DNA of 64,000 bases from Arthrobacter globiformis (GTDB lineage: Bacteria > Actinomycetota > Actinomycetes > Actinomycetales > Micrococcaceae), in assembly GCF_030815865.1 (NCBI RefSeq), contig NZ_JAUSXI010000001.1:4588001-4652000 (forward strand), read 5' to 3'. Shown one piece after another: positions 44,421 to 52,663 of the stretch (position 1 is the stretch's first letter; each line of letters starts with the position of its first letter). Made by a program: the position numbers and the translations under genes. Below the pieces are notes generated by a model that did no database searches, was not told where the DNA came from, and saw only the letters and a list, made by a program, of their open reading frames with translations.

Positions 44421-46757
44421 ATGGCGACTCGTAAGAACCCCATATTCGACACGGCCACCACCCTCGGAAAGATTTTTGGCTTCCTTGGCGTGAGCGCTAT
44501 TTGTGGTGTCCTCGTGGCCGGCCTGCTGGTTCCCGCAGCCGCCGTCTCGGGCAGCACAGCCAGCGGCTCGATCGAATTCTTTGACACCCTGCCCGCTGAA
44601 CTCCAGGTGGACCCGCCCAGCCAGTCCACCAAGGTCCTGGCCGCCGACGGGAGCGTGATCGCCAACCTGTATGCGGAAAACCGCACCCGCGTTCCGCTAG
44701 AACAGATCTCCCCGTACATGAAGGACGCGGTGATCGCCATTGAGGACAGCCGGTTCTACGAGCACGGCGGTGTGGACACCACCGGCATCCTCCGCGCCTT
44801 GGTCAGCACGGCCCGGGGCAACAAACAGGGTGCCTCCACCATCACTCAGCAGTACGTCAACAACGTCCTCAACGCCAACCTTGAAGCCGAAGGCAACTCC
44901 GACGAGATCAAGCTCAACGGCGTTAACAAGGGCGTCGGCGACAAGCTCCGCGAAATGAAGCTCGCGATCGCCCTGGAGAAGAAATTCACCAAGGAGCAGA
45001 TCCTTGAGGGCTACCTGAACATCGTCTTTTTCAATCGCGACGCGTACGGTATTGAGGCCGCCTCCAAGTTCTTCTTCAGCACCACCGCGAAGAACCTCAC
45101 GCTCCCACAGGCCGCGCTGCTTGCCGGCCTCGTAAACAGCCCTTCGGCCTTTGACCCGATCAGCAATCCGGATAACGCCAAGAAGCGCAGGGACCTGGTG
45201 CTGAGTGCAATGCTCACGCACGGCAAGATCACCAAGGCCCAGTACACCGCCGCCGTCGCCACCCCTGTCACGCCGAAGGTGACCCCGGCACGGCAGGGCT
45301 GCGCCTACTCGCCCACCGCCCCGTACTTCTGCGATTACGTCCTGCACCTCCTGCTGAACAACCCTGCCTACGGCGCGGACGCCACCGAACGCGAGAAGAA
45401 GGTGTTCCGCGGCGGCCTGACCATCAAGACCACCCTGGACCCGAAGGCGCAGAAGGCCGCACAGGACCAGGTGAACACCGCTGCCGGCTCGAACCCGGAC
45501 AAGTGGGGCGCCGCGCTGGTTTCCGTTGAACCGGGCACGGGCAAGATCACGAACATGGCCCAGAACACCTCGTGGTTTGCCGGCAAGGGCAAGTTCGATT
45601 CCCAGATCAACTTCAGCGTGGACCAGTACGACGACCAGGGCAACGACCTGAACGGCCTGGGCGGTGCGCAGCCCGGCTCCACGATGAAACCGTTCACGTT
45701 TGCCGAGTGGCTGAACGAAGGCAAGCCGATGAACACCATCGTCAACGCCGCCCAGCGCCGGTACCAGCAGGATTTCCCGTGGCAGAACACCTGCCCCACC
45801 CCCACGGTGGGCTGGTATGACAGCACGAACGGCACCGATGACCTGCAGAACGCCGAGGAGGGCTATTACCGGCCCATGACCGTGCTGGATGGCCTGAAGA
45901 ACTCCATCAACACGGCCACGTTCGCCTCGGCGTCGCAGGTTGACCTGTGCGGCATCCAGAAGGTTGTGGACGCCGTCGGGCTGCACGGCGGCCTCCCGAC
46001 AAGGGACAAGGAAACCAACGCGGTGGTCGATGCGAACCCGAGCATCACCATGACCACCCTTGGCAACCTGCTGGGCTCCACGCAGACCGCGCCGCTGACC
46101 ATGGCCACCGCCTTTGCCACGTTCGCAAATGACGGCAAGTACTGCGCGCCGATCGCCATCACGTCGGTGACTGACCAGACCGGCGCGCAGCTGCCGGCGC
46201 AGTCTCCCGCCTGCCGGGACGCCCTCAAGCCCGAGGTGGCGCGCGGCGTGAACTATGCCCTGCAGCAGGTCCTCAATGAAGGCTCCGGCTCGCTGATCGA
46301 GCCGCGAATCTCCACCCGGACCAACTTCCCCATTGCGGCCAAGACTGGAACGTCGAACAACAACGGCTCCACCTGGGTTGTCGGCCACACCATGGGCCTC
46401 GCGACGGCTGCCTGGTTCGGTGACGCGCTCGGCTCCCAGGGCCGGGCCGGCCAGAACGTGACGGTCAACGGCAGGTTCTACACGGGCATCGACGGCTACA
46501 TGATCGCCGGCCCGATGTTCTCCAACTTCATGTCGCAAATCGCGCCGGGCTACGGCACGGACCCCTTCCCGGAACCGCCGTCGAACCTGCTTTACGGCAC
46601 GCCGCAGTACCAGCCACCCGCCCCCGAGAACCCGTTCCCGGGCGGGACCACCGGCGGAAACACCGACACCGGCAACAGCGGCGGAAACACCGGGGGCAAC
46701 AGTGACAACAGCAGTAATGACAAAGGAAACGGCAACAGCAACAAGGGCAACGGCTGA
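44421..46757 (+). CDS. Bifunctional class A penicillin-binding protein (PonA2-like)
   Basis: Polymerises and cross-links peptidoglycan. The 778-residue protein has an N-terminal membrane anchor (about 19-40). The GT51 transglycosylase domain shows IEDSRFYEHGGVD with catalytic Glu108 and GASTITQQY. The transpeptidase domain shows STMK (Ser420, Lys423), a SIN motif (SINTATF) and KTGTS. The tail is a low-complexity Gly/Asn/Ser/Asp stretch of about 50 residues ending in Lys-Gly-Asn-Gly; no PASTA domain is present. GGAG lies upstream of ATG 44421. Confidence 0.96.
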   Translation: MATRKNPIFDTATTLGKIFGFLGVSAICGVLVAGLLVPAAAVSGSTASGSIEFFDTLPAELQVDPPSQSTKVLAADGSVIANLYAENRTRVPLEQISPYMKDAVIAIEDSRFYEHGGVDTTGILRALVSTARGNKQGASTITQQYVNNVLNANLEAEGNSDEIKLNGVNKGVGDKLREMKLAIALEKKFTKEQILEGYLNIVFFNRDAYGIEAASKFFFSTTAKNLTLPQAALLAGLVNSPSAFDPISNPDNAKKRRDLVLSAMLTHGKITKAQYTAAVATPVTPKVTPARQGCAYSPTAPYFCDYVLHLLLNNPAYGADATEREKKVFRGGLTIKTTLDPKAQKAAQDQVNTAAGSNPDKWGAALVSVEPGTGKITNMAQNTSWFAGKGKFDSQINFSVDQYDDQGNDLNGLGGAQPGSTMKPFTFAEWLNEGKPMNTIVNAAQRRYQQDFPWQNTCPTPTVGWYDSTNGTDDLQNAEEGYYRPMTVLDGLKNSINTATFASASQVDLCGIQKVVDAVGLHGGLPTRDKETNAVVDANPSITMTTLGNLLGSTQTAPLTMATAFATFANDGKYCAPIAITSVTDQTGAQLPAQSPACRDALKPEVARGVNYALQQVLNEGSGSLIEPRISTRTNFPIAAKTGTSNNNGSTWVVGHTMGLATAAWFGDALGSQGRAGQNVTVNGRFYTGIDGYMIAGPMFSNFMSQIAPGYGTDPFPEPPSNLLYGTPQYQPPAPENPFPGGTTGGNTDTGNSGGNTGGNSDNSSNDKGNGNSNKGNG

Positions 46758-46759
46758 CC

Positions 46760-47707
46760 GTGACTGACCTTTCACAGGTGGCTAGCCGCGTCCGGAGCAT
46801 CGGGCGCGGCTTTGCCGTCACCGCTGGCGCCGGGACCGCTGCCGCCCTCGCCGCTACGGCCTACGGATTGTGGGAAAAAAACCAGTTTGTCCTCCGCGAG
46901 GAGACCGTCCCGGTCCTTCCTGCGGGAAGGCCCCCGTTCCGGATCCTGCATCTGAGCGACATCCATTTCGTGCCCGGCCAGAAGGCCAAGGCAGAGTGGT
47001 TGCAGTCGCTGGCGGCGCTCAGGCCCGACCTTGTGGTGAACACGGGTGACAACCTCAGCCACCCCAAGGCCGTGGACCCGCTGCTCAACGCGCTGGCACC
47101 GCTCATGGAGTTCCCGGGCGTGTTTGTTCCGGGCTCCAATGACTACTATGCGCCCAAGCTGAAGAACCCCGCCGCATACCTCATGGGCCCCTCGAAGGCC
47201 GCGCCGGACCGGGAGGAACTTGACTGGCCCCGCCTGCGGGCCGGCTTCGGCATGGGCGGCTGGATCGACCTGACCAACCGGCACCAGTCCATCGTCCTTA
47301 GCGGCATGCGGTTCGACTTCTCGGGCGTGGATGATCCGCACCTCAACCGCGAACGCTACGCCGGGTGGCCGCGCGGCACCCGAGGCCAGAACGCCAAGGA
47401 CCACCTGCGGGTCGCCGTCATCCATGCCCCCTACCAGCGGGTCCTGGACCACTTCACCGAGGACGGCGCGGACCTGCTCCTGGCCGGCCACACGCACGGG
47501 GGCCAGTTGTGCATCCCGGGGTACGGCGCCGTCGTCGCGAACTGCGACATACCCACCTGGCGGGCCAAGGGCCTCAACGACTGGAGCAGCAACGGGCGTA
47601 CGACGCCGGTCAACGTCTCGGGCGGGATCGGCACCTCGCGCTTTGCGCCGGTCCGTATCGCCTGCAAGCCCGAGGCCGTCCTGCTGACGCTCACCCCTCG
47701 CGCCTGA
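46760..47707 (+). CDS. Calcineurin-like metallophosphoesterase
   Basis: A 315-residue protein with an N-terminal membrane segment (about 20-38). Metal-binding motifs in order are SDIH, GDN, GSNDYY, IHAP and GHTHGGQ. The usual GNH(D/E) block reads GSND, so the His that normally protonates the leaving group is replaced by Asn. Other actinobacterial homologues show similar changes. It starts 2 bases after the PBP stop and is probably translated with it, suggesting a cell-envelope role. Substrate unknown. Confidence 0.9.
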   Translation: MTDLSQVASRVRSIGRGFAVTAGAGTAAALAATAYGLWEKNQFVLREETVPVLPAGRPPFRILHLSDIHFVPGQKAKAEWLQSLAALRPDLVVNTGDNLSHPKAVDPLLNALAPLMEFPGVFVPGSNDYYAPKLKNPAAYLMGPSKAAPDREELDWPRLRAGFGMGGWIDLTNRHQSIVLSGMRFDFSGVDDPHLNRERYAGWPRGTRGQNAKDHLRVAVIHAPYQRVLDHFTEDGADLLLAGHTHGGQLCIPGYGAVVANCDIPTWRAKGLNDWSSNGRTTPVNVSGGIGTSRFAPVRIACKPEAVLLTLTPRA

Positions 47708-47812
47708 TTGCCTGCGCCATCATTCGTCCGGGAGAGCCGCTGCTCCTCCGGTGACCGACGGCCTGTTAAGGGTGCAGCCCATGGCATAGGGTAGTTGCTA
47801 CGGGAGACTACA

Positions 47813-47854
47813 CACAGTTGATTTCACGCAGCTGATTTCACGCAGTTGAGTTCA
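47813..47854 (+). promoter_or_regulatory. Three 14-bp direct repeats before the ABC exporter
   Basis: Consecutive units CACAGTTGATTTCA, CGCAGCTGATTTCA and CGCAGTTGAGTTCA (47813, 47827, 47841) lie 10 bases upstream of the first exporter gene. The period of 14 places each unit about 1.3 turns apart. They may bind a regulator or form part of the leader. The gene start has only AAGAAGCGGGC as ribosome-binding sequence. Confidence 0.6.
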
Positions 47855-47864
47855 AGAAGCGGGC

Positions 47865-49682
47865 ATGGCCAAGCAGAGTTCATTTTTTCGATCCGTCAGC
47901 CGTCTCTATCCGCACGTGAAGCCGGTCCTGCCGCGCCTGTTTATGGGCCTGCTGTCGGCGCTCCTGGCCAGCGTGGTTGCCCTTGCCATCCCGCAGGTGC
48001 TGCGCGTGCTCATCAATGATTCCCTCCGGCCCGGGGCCACCGCAGACGCCGTGTGGGGCTCAGCCGGCCTCATCCTGGCCTTGGGCGTCGCCGAAGCGGT
48101 GCTGGTTGCCCTGCGCCGCACGTTCGTGATCAACCCGGCCACCACCGTGGAGACCCGGATGAGGGTCTCGCTCTACGGCCACCTGCAGGACCTCCCCGTC
48201 TCCTTCCATGATCGCTGGGGCTCTGGCCAACTGCTCTCCCGCGCCATGACGGACCTCAACTTCATCCGACGCTGGATGGCATTCGGGGCCATCATGCTGG
48301 TGGTGACCACCCTGACGGTGGTGATCGGCGTCGTCGTCATGTTCACCATGAGCTGGCAGCTGGCCCTGATCTTCGTGGCCGCCGCGGGACCCGTGATGGT
48401 CTACGGGTTCCGGTTCCGGACCCGCTTCAGCAAGGTCACCCGCCGCAGCCAGGACCAGGCCGGTGACCTCGCCACCACGGTTGAAGAATCCGTCCACGGC
48501 ATCCGCGTGCTGAAGGCCTTCGGCCGCAGCCGCGAAGCACTGGAAACCTTCAACGGCCAGGCCGAGGAACTGCGCCAGACGGAGATTGCCAAGGCCCGGC
48601 ACCAGGCCGTATTCAGCATGGTCGTGACGCTCCTGCCCGAGCTGGCGCTGGGCGCGGGTCTGGTAACTGGAATCATGCTCGCAGCCAGTGGCCAGCTCAG
48701 CATCGGCTCCCTCGTGGCCTTCTTCGCCACCGCCGCCGTCATCGCCGCGCCCGTCGAGTTCTCGGGCATGCTGCTGGCCATGGCCTTGACGGCGAAAACT
48801 GCCCTGGACCGGCACTTCGAGGTCATGGATTCCCAAAACACGATCACCGGCGCGGCCGAGCCCCGCCGCCTGGCCGACGTTAGAGGCGCGCTGAGCTTCA
48901 ACAACGTGGCGTTCGCGTTCGACGACGCCCCGGACAAACCGGTCCTGAAGGACATCCGGCTGGATATCCGTCCGGGCGAGACCATGGCGCTGGTGGGCAT
49001 CACCGGCAGCGGCAAAAGTGCCCTGCTGCAGCTGGTGCCCCGGCTCTATGACGTCACGGCGGGTTCCATTGAACTCGACGGCGTGGACCTGCGGGACTTC
49101 AGCGTCGAGGAACTCCGCACCCTGGTGGCTGTTGCCTTCGAGGACACCACCCTGTTCTCCAGCTCGGTGCGCGACAATGTGCTGCTCGGCGTCCGGTCCG
49201 AAGACACCGGCACCCGCGAAAAGATCCTGGCCGAGGCACTGGACACCGCCCAGGCACACTTCGCCTACTCGCTGCCTGAGGGGCTGGACACCCTCATCGG
49301 CGAGGAAGGCCTCAGCCTGTCCGGCGGCCAGCGCCAGCGCCTCGCCCTGGCGCGGGCCATCGCAGCCGCGCCCGCCGTGCTGGTCCTGGACGATCCCCTC
49401 TCCGCCCTGGACGTGAACACCGAGGAGCTCGTGGAAAACCGCCTGCGGGAGGTGCTGGCAGGCACCACGACGCTCATCGTCGCCCACCGCCCGTCCACCG
49501 TGGCGCTGGCCGACAGGGTGGCGCTGCTGGAGGACGGCCGCATCTCCGCCGTCGGAACCCACACCGAACTGCTGGCCGGCAACAGCCATTACCGTCACGT
49601 GATCGCGAGCCTGGAGACGGAGCCCCGTGACCTGGACTCCGAGCTGTCGGCCCTCGACGACGCCGAGGAGGTCAGCCGGTGA
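47865..49682 (+). CDS. ABC exporter half-transporter, subunit 1
   Basis: A 605-residue type IV ABC exporter subunit: six membrane helices (about 20-310) and one nucleotide-binding domain. Walker A is GITGSGKS and the signature is [16 protein letters not shown]. Walker B is [12 protein letters not shown], where Asp510 replaces the catalytic Glu, and the H-loop is VAHRPSTV. It therefore supplies the inactive-site Walker motifs and the active-site signature. It overlaps the next gene by 4 bases (GTGA) and forms a heterodimer with it, as in TM287/288 or BmrCD. Substrate unknown; multidrug or lipid. Confidence 0.93.
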   Translation: MAKQSSFFRSVSRLYPHVKPVLPRLFMGLLSALLASVVALAIPQVLRVLINDSLRPGATADAVWGSAGLILALGVAEAVLVALRRTFVINPATTVETRMRVSLYGHLQDLPVSFHDRWGSGQLLSRAMTDLNFIRRWMAFGAIMLVVTTLTVVIGVVVMFTMSWQLALIFVAAAGPVMVYGFRFRTRFSKVTRRSQDQAGDLATTVEESVHGIRVLKAFGRSREALETFNGQAEELRQTEIAKARHQAVFSMVVTLLPELALGAGLVTGIMLAASGQLSIGSLVAFFATAAVIAAPVEFSGMLLAMALTAKTALDRHFEVMDSQNTITGAAEPRRLADVRGALSFNNVAFAFDDAPDKPVLKDIRLDIRPGETMALVGITGSGKSALLQLVPRLYDVTAGSIELDGVDLRDFSVEELRTLVAVAFEDTTLFSSSVRDNVLLGVRSEDTGTREKILAEALDTAQAHFAYSLPEGLDTLIGEEGLSLSGGQRQRLALARAIAAAPAVLVLDDPLSALDVNTEELVENRLREVLAGTTTLIVAHRPSTVALADRVALLEDGRISAVGTHTELLAGNSHYRHVIASLETEPRDLDSELSALDDAEEVSR

Positions 49683-51562
49683 GCAACACAGCCTTCGGTA
49701 CCGCCAATGAGGACAACGCCAACCTGAGCAAGAGCGACAGCAAGGCAGTACGGCGCCGGTCGCTCGCCTTGCTGGGATCGCTGATCCGGCCGGTGCAGTT
49801 GCGTTTCTGGCTCACGATCGCCATGGTGGTCCTGGCACAGACGGCCCGGGTGGCCGGCCCGGCGCTGATCGCCTTCGGCATCGACCATGCGTTGCCCGCC
49901 CTCCGCGCGGGCAACAGCCTCCCGCTGGTGCTGGCCGGCGTCGCCTACCTGATCACGGCGCTGGCGGCAGCCGGACTCACCGCCCTGTACGTAACGTCGA
50001 CGGCGAGGCTCAGCCAGGCCATGCTGCTGGACCTGCGGCTGTGGGTTTTCCGCCACACCCAGCGGCTCAGCCTCGAGTTCCACGAGAAGTACACCTCGGG
50101 GCGGATCATCGCGCGGCAGACCTCGGACCTGGAGGCCCTGCGTGAACTCCTGGACTCGGGGGTCAGCTCGCTCGCCTCCGGCCTGCTGTTCATGCTGTTC
50201 ACCGCCGTCACCGTCTTTGCCCTCGACTGGCGCAGCGGACTGGTAGTGCTGGCCGCGGCCGTCCCCATGTTTTTCCTGGCCCGCTGGTACCAGAAGCACT
50301 CGCAGAAAGCGTTCCGCCAGTCCCGGGTGGTCTCGGCCCGGCTTATCGTGCACTTCATCGAGACCATGACCGGCATCCGCGCGGTCAAGGCCTTCCGTAA
50401 GGAACGCGAAAACGCCGGCCGCTACGGCGAACTCGCCGAGGACTACCGGCGGGCGACTGTCCGCTCCATCAACCTGAACGGCGTCTTCCAGCCCGGCCTG
50501 GTGCTGATCGGCAACGTCTGCGTGGCCGCCGTGCTGCTGTTCGGCGGCTTCCGGGTGCTGACCGGTGACCTGGCCGTGGGCGTGCTGCTGGCCCTCATGC
50601 TCTCCACTAAGCGCTTCTTCCAGCCCGTGGACCAGATGGCCATGTTCTACAACTCCTTCCAAAGCGCGCAGGCCGCGCTGGAGAAGGTCTCGGGCCTGCT
50701 CGAGGAGGTGCCCACGGTGCGCCCGCCGCGGAACGCGGTGGAACTCCACGACGCCCGCGGCGCCGTCGAATTCCGTGACGTTGAGTTCCGCTACAGCACC
50801 GGGCCGCTCATCATCCCCACGCTGAACCTCACCATTCCGGCGGGCCAGACCGTGGCGCTGGTGGGCCAGACCGGTGCGGGCAAGTCCACGCTTGCCAAGC
50901 TGATTGCCCGCTTCTATGACGTGTCCGCCGGTTCTGTGACGCTCGACGGCGTGGACGTCCGGCAGCTGGCCACCGCGGACCTGCGGCGGAACATTGTGAT
51001 GGTGACGCAGGAGGCCTTCCTGTTCAGCGGCTCGGTGGCGGACAACATCGCCCTGGGCCGGCCGGAGGCACCGCGTGAGGAGATCGAGGCCGCCGCAAAG
51101 GCCGTGGGTGCGCACGAGTTCATCATGGAGCTCCCCGAGGGATACGACACCGACGTCAACAAGCGCGGCGGCCGGGTCTCCGCGGGCCAGCGCCAGCTGA
51201 TCAGCTTTGCGCGCGCGTTCCTTGCCCGGCCGGCGGTCCTGATCCTGGACGAGGCCACGTCCTCGCTGGACATTCCCTCCGAACGGCTCGTGCAGAGCGG
51301 CCTGGCCAGGCTCCTGCGAGGAATGGACGGCACCGGCCGCGGCCGCGCAACTCAGGGAGCGCCGACCGCCGACGGAACGTCCCGCGGAACCGCGCGCACG
51401 GCGCTGATCATCGCGCACCGGCTATCGACCGTGGAGACGGCTGACAGGGTGCTCGTGGTCCATGACGGACAGGTGGTGGAGGACGGAACGCCGGACGAAC
51501 TGATCGGTGGCAAGGGCCGCTTCGCCCGCCTGCACAGCGCCTGGAAGGACTCGCTGGTCTGA
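49679..51562 (+). CDS. ABC exporter half-transporter, subunit 2
   Basis: A 627-residue partner of the preceding subunit. Walker A is GQTGAGKST, and Walker B is intact, [11 protein letters not shown] with Glu525. The signature is degenerate, VSAGQRQ (500-506), instead of LSGGQ. About 25 residues rich in Gly/Thr/Arg are inserted before the H-loop IAHRLSTV. The degenerate signature faces the Asp510-containing Walker B of subunit 1, so one of the two ATP sites is expected not to hydrolyse. Confidence 0.93.
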   Translation: MSNTAFGTANEDNANLSKSDSKAVRRRSLALLGSLIRPVQLRFWLTIAMVVLAQTARVAGPALIAFGIDHALPALRAGNSLPLVLAGVAYLITALAAAGLTALYVTSTARLSQAMLLDLRLWVFRHTQRLSLEFHEKYTSGRIIARQTSDLEALRELLDSGVSSLASGLLFMLFTAVTVFALDWRSGLVVLAAAVPMFFLARWYQKHSQKAFRQSRVVSARLIVHFIETMTGIRAVKAFRKERENAGRYGELAEDYRRATVRSINLNGVFQPGLVLIGNVCVAAVLLFGGFRVLTGDLAVGVLLALMLSTKRFFQPVDQMAMFYNSFQSAQAALEKVSGLLEEVPTVRPPRNAVELHDARGAVEFRDVEFRYSTGPLIIPTLNLTIPAGQTVALVGQTGAGKSTLAKLIARFYDVSAGSVTLDGVDVRQLATADLRRNIVMVTQEAFLFSGSVADNIALGRPEAPREEIEAAAKAVGAHEFIMELPEGYDTDVNKRGGRVSAGQRQLISFARAFLARPAVLILDEATSSLDIPSERLVQSGLARLLRGMDGTGRGRATQGAPTADGTSRGTARTALIIAHRLSTVETADRVLVVHDGQVVEDGTPDELIGGKGRFARLHSAWKDSLV

Positions 51563-51646
51563 GCCACAGCGGCTCTTCCGGACCCCGATTTCACATGTTG
51601 GCCCAGTATCGGATATTCTTGTTCAGTTGCTTTCACCGCAGCGGAT

Positions 51647-51723
<77 letters not shown>

Positions 51724-51728
51724 AAAGG

Positions 51729-51760
51729 AAAGAGGGTCTCCCCAGGGAGACCCTCTTTCT
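51729..51760 (+). terminator. Terminator after tRNA-Pro
   Basis: AAAGAGGGTCTCC (51729-51741) pairs perfectly with 51746-51758, followed by CTGTTTCTT. It begins 6 bases after the tRNA CCA end. Confidence 0.88.
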
Positions 51761-51825
51761 GTTTCTTCGGCCTCCCCAACTAGGTGGGCCCACACCTGCA
51801 GGGTTCCCTGGCCGAGCTTGCGAGG

Positions 51826-52194
51826 CTAGGGTGCGGGTGGGGAGTTGCCGCCGAGGCTCTGATGGTTAATGTTCTGGGTCGCCTGCCCGTCACCCAGCAG
51901 GGGGACCCTCGGCCGGCGGGATCCGTCGTCCGTCAGGTAGGCGCCCCGGCTGTCGTAGCTTTGGGCCTGGTTCAGGTAGCGGTGGCGGAGGCGCAGGCCG
52001 ACGGCGAAAAGCACCAGCGACTCCAGCAGCGCCGCAATGCCGATCAGCCCCCAGACGAAAGTCCCGGCGTCGGCCGTTCCCTTGAACACCTCAACCACAG
52101 CGGCTCCGGCGGCGGCTGCCACAATCAGTGACGTGCCGGCGATGGTCCAGAGGAAAAAGGCCCGCTGTAGGCCGTCGGCTACTCTCCGTGTCAT
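51826..52194 (-). CDS. Small hypothetical membrane protein
   Basis: A 122-residue protein with two hydrophobic helices (about 14-37 and 48-68), a basic loop and a polar C-terminal tail of about 50 residues (RHRYLNQAQSYDSRGAYL). GAGGAG lies upstream of ATG 52194; the in-frame GTG at 52203 is too close to that sequence. Not recognised. It is downstream of the repeat-peptide gene but separated from it by a terminator, so it need not belong to the same unit. Confidence 0.65.
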   Translation of the reverse strand: MTRRVADGLQRAFFLWTIAGTSLIVAAAAGAAVVEVFKGTADAGTFVWGLIGIAALLESLVLFAVGLRLRHRYLNQAQSYDSRGAYLTDDGSRRPRVPLLGDGQATQNINHQSLGGNSPPAP

Positions 52195-52237
52195 GGTCCC
52201 CACTCCTCCTCAGCTACGGCTGCTGTTTCTGGAAAGA

Positions 52238-52287
52238 AAAACGGCCCCGGAACATGATGTGCGCATGTTCCGGGACCGTTTTCCTCA
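52238..52287 (-). terminator. Terminator of the repeat-peptide gene
   Basis: Arms 52238-52256 (AAAACGGCCCCGGAACATG) and 52264-52282 match at 18 of 19 positions with a 7-base loop. Read on the minus strand the stem is followed by a U-rich run (TTTTTCTTT), beginning 16 bases after the peptide stop. This marks the peptide gene as its own short transcript. Confidence 0.85.
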
Positions 52288-52297
52288 TGGAAGCTGT

Positions 52298-52531
52298 TTA
52301 CATGGGATCAGGCCAGTTGCCAATGGTGGTCTCTGACACCATGGGATCAGGCCAGTTGCCGATAGTGGTCTTGTTCACGTCCTTGACGCGCATCGGATCC
52401 GGCCAGTTGCCAATGGCAACCGAGGTGCCCGCGTTGTCCGCCATCGAGCCTGCAGACAGAACGGCGGGAGCCGCAGCAGAAAATGCAAGGGCCCCTGCCA
52501 AAATGGCGGCGGCTGCTATCTTCTTTAACAT
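52298..52531 (-). CDS. Secreted peptide precursor with three IGNWPDPM repeats
   Basis: A 77-residue protein unlike any family I can name. A Lys-Lys N-region and hydrophobic helix (MLKKIAAAAILAGALAFSAA) form a Sec signal peptide; cleavage is possible after APA (about residue 23) or SA (about 27). The mature part carries IGNWPDPM exactly three times at 40-47, 57-64 and 70-77, the last copy ending the protein. Copies 2 and 3 are preceded by Thr-Thr. No cysteines, so it is not a disulfide-bonded toxin. AGGAA lies upstream of ATG 52531. It has its own promoter and terminator and is divergent from an XRE-TPR regulator. A multi-copy signalling-peptide precursor is the best explanation. Confidence 0.8.
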   Translation of the reverse strand: MLKKIAAAAILAGALAFSAAAPAVLSAGSMADNAGTSVAIGNWPDPMRVKDVNKTTIGNWPDPMVSETTIGNWPDPM

Positions 52532-52584
52532 GTGAGAGTTCCTCAATACGAGTCGGATTTGCTACCAAGTCAGCACAGTCCTTG

Positions 52585-52624
52585 TTGACATACATTGTAA
52601 AATGTTGTCCACAGAGGGTGTCAA
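52585..52624. promoter_or_regulatory. Divergent promoter region with a dyad between peptide and regulator genes
   Basis: Minus strand: -35 TTGACA (complement of 52619-52624) and -10 TTTACA (complement of 52596-52601) are 17 bases apart and would drive the peptide gene with a leader of about 60 bases. The overlapping TACAAT is an alternative -10. Plus strand: another TTGACA lies at 52585-52590. GACA-ACATT and AATGT-TGTC form an approximate dyad across 52587-52609, overlapping the peptide promoter, a natural place for the adjacent regulator to bind. Confidence 0.6.
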
Positions 52625-52663
52625 GCATTCTGTACAAAGGCTGTCCGGAATAGGAGGAACTCA

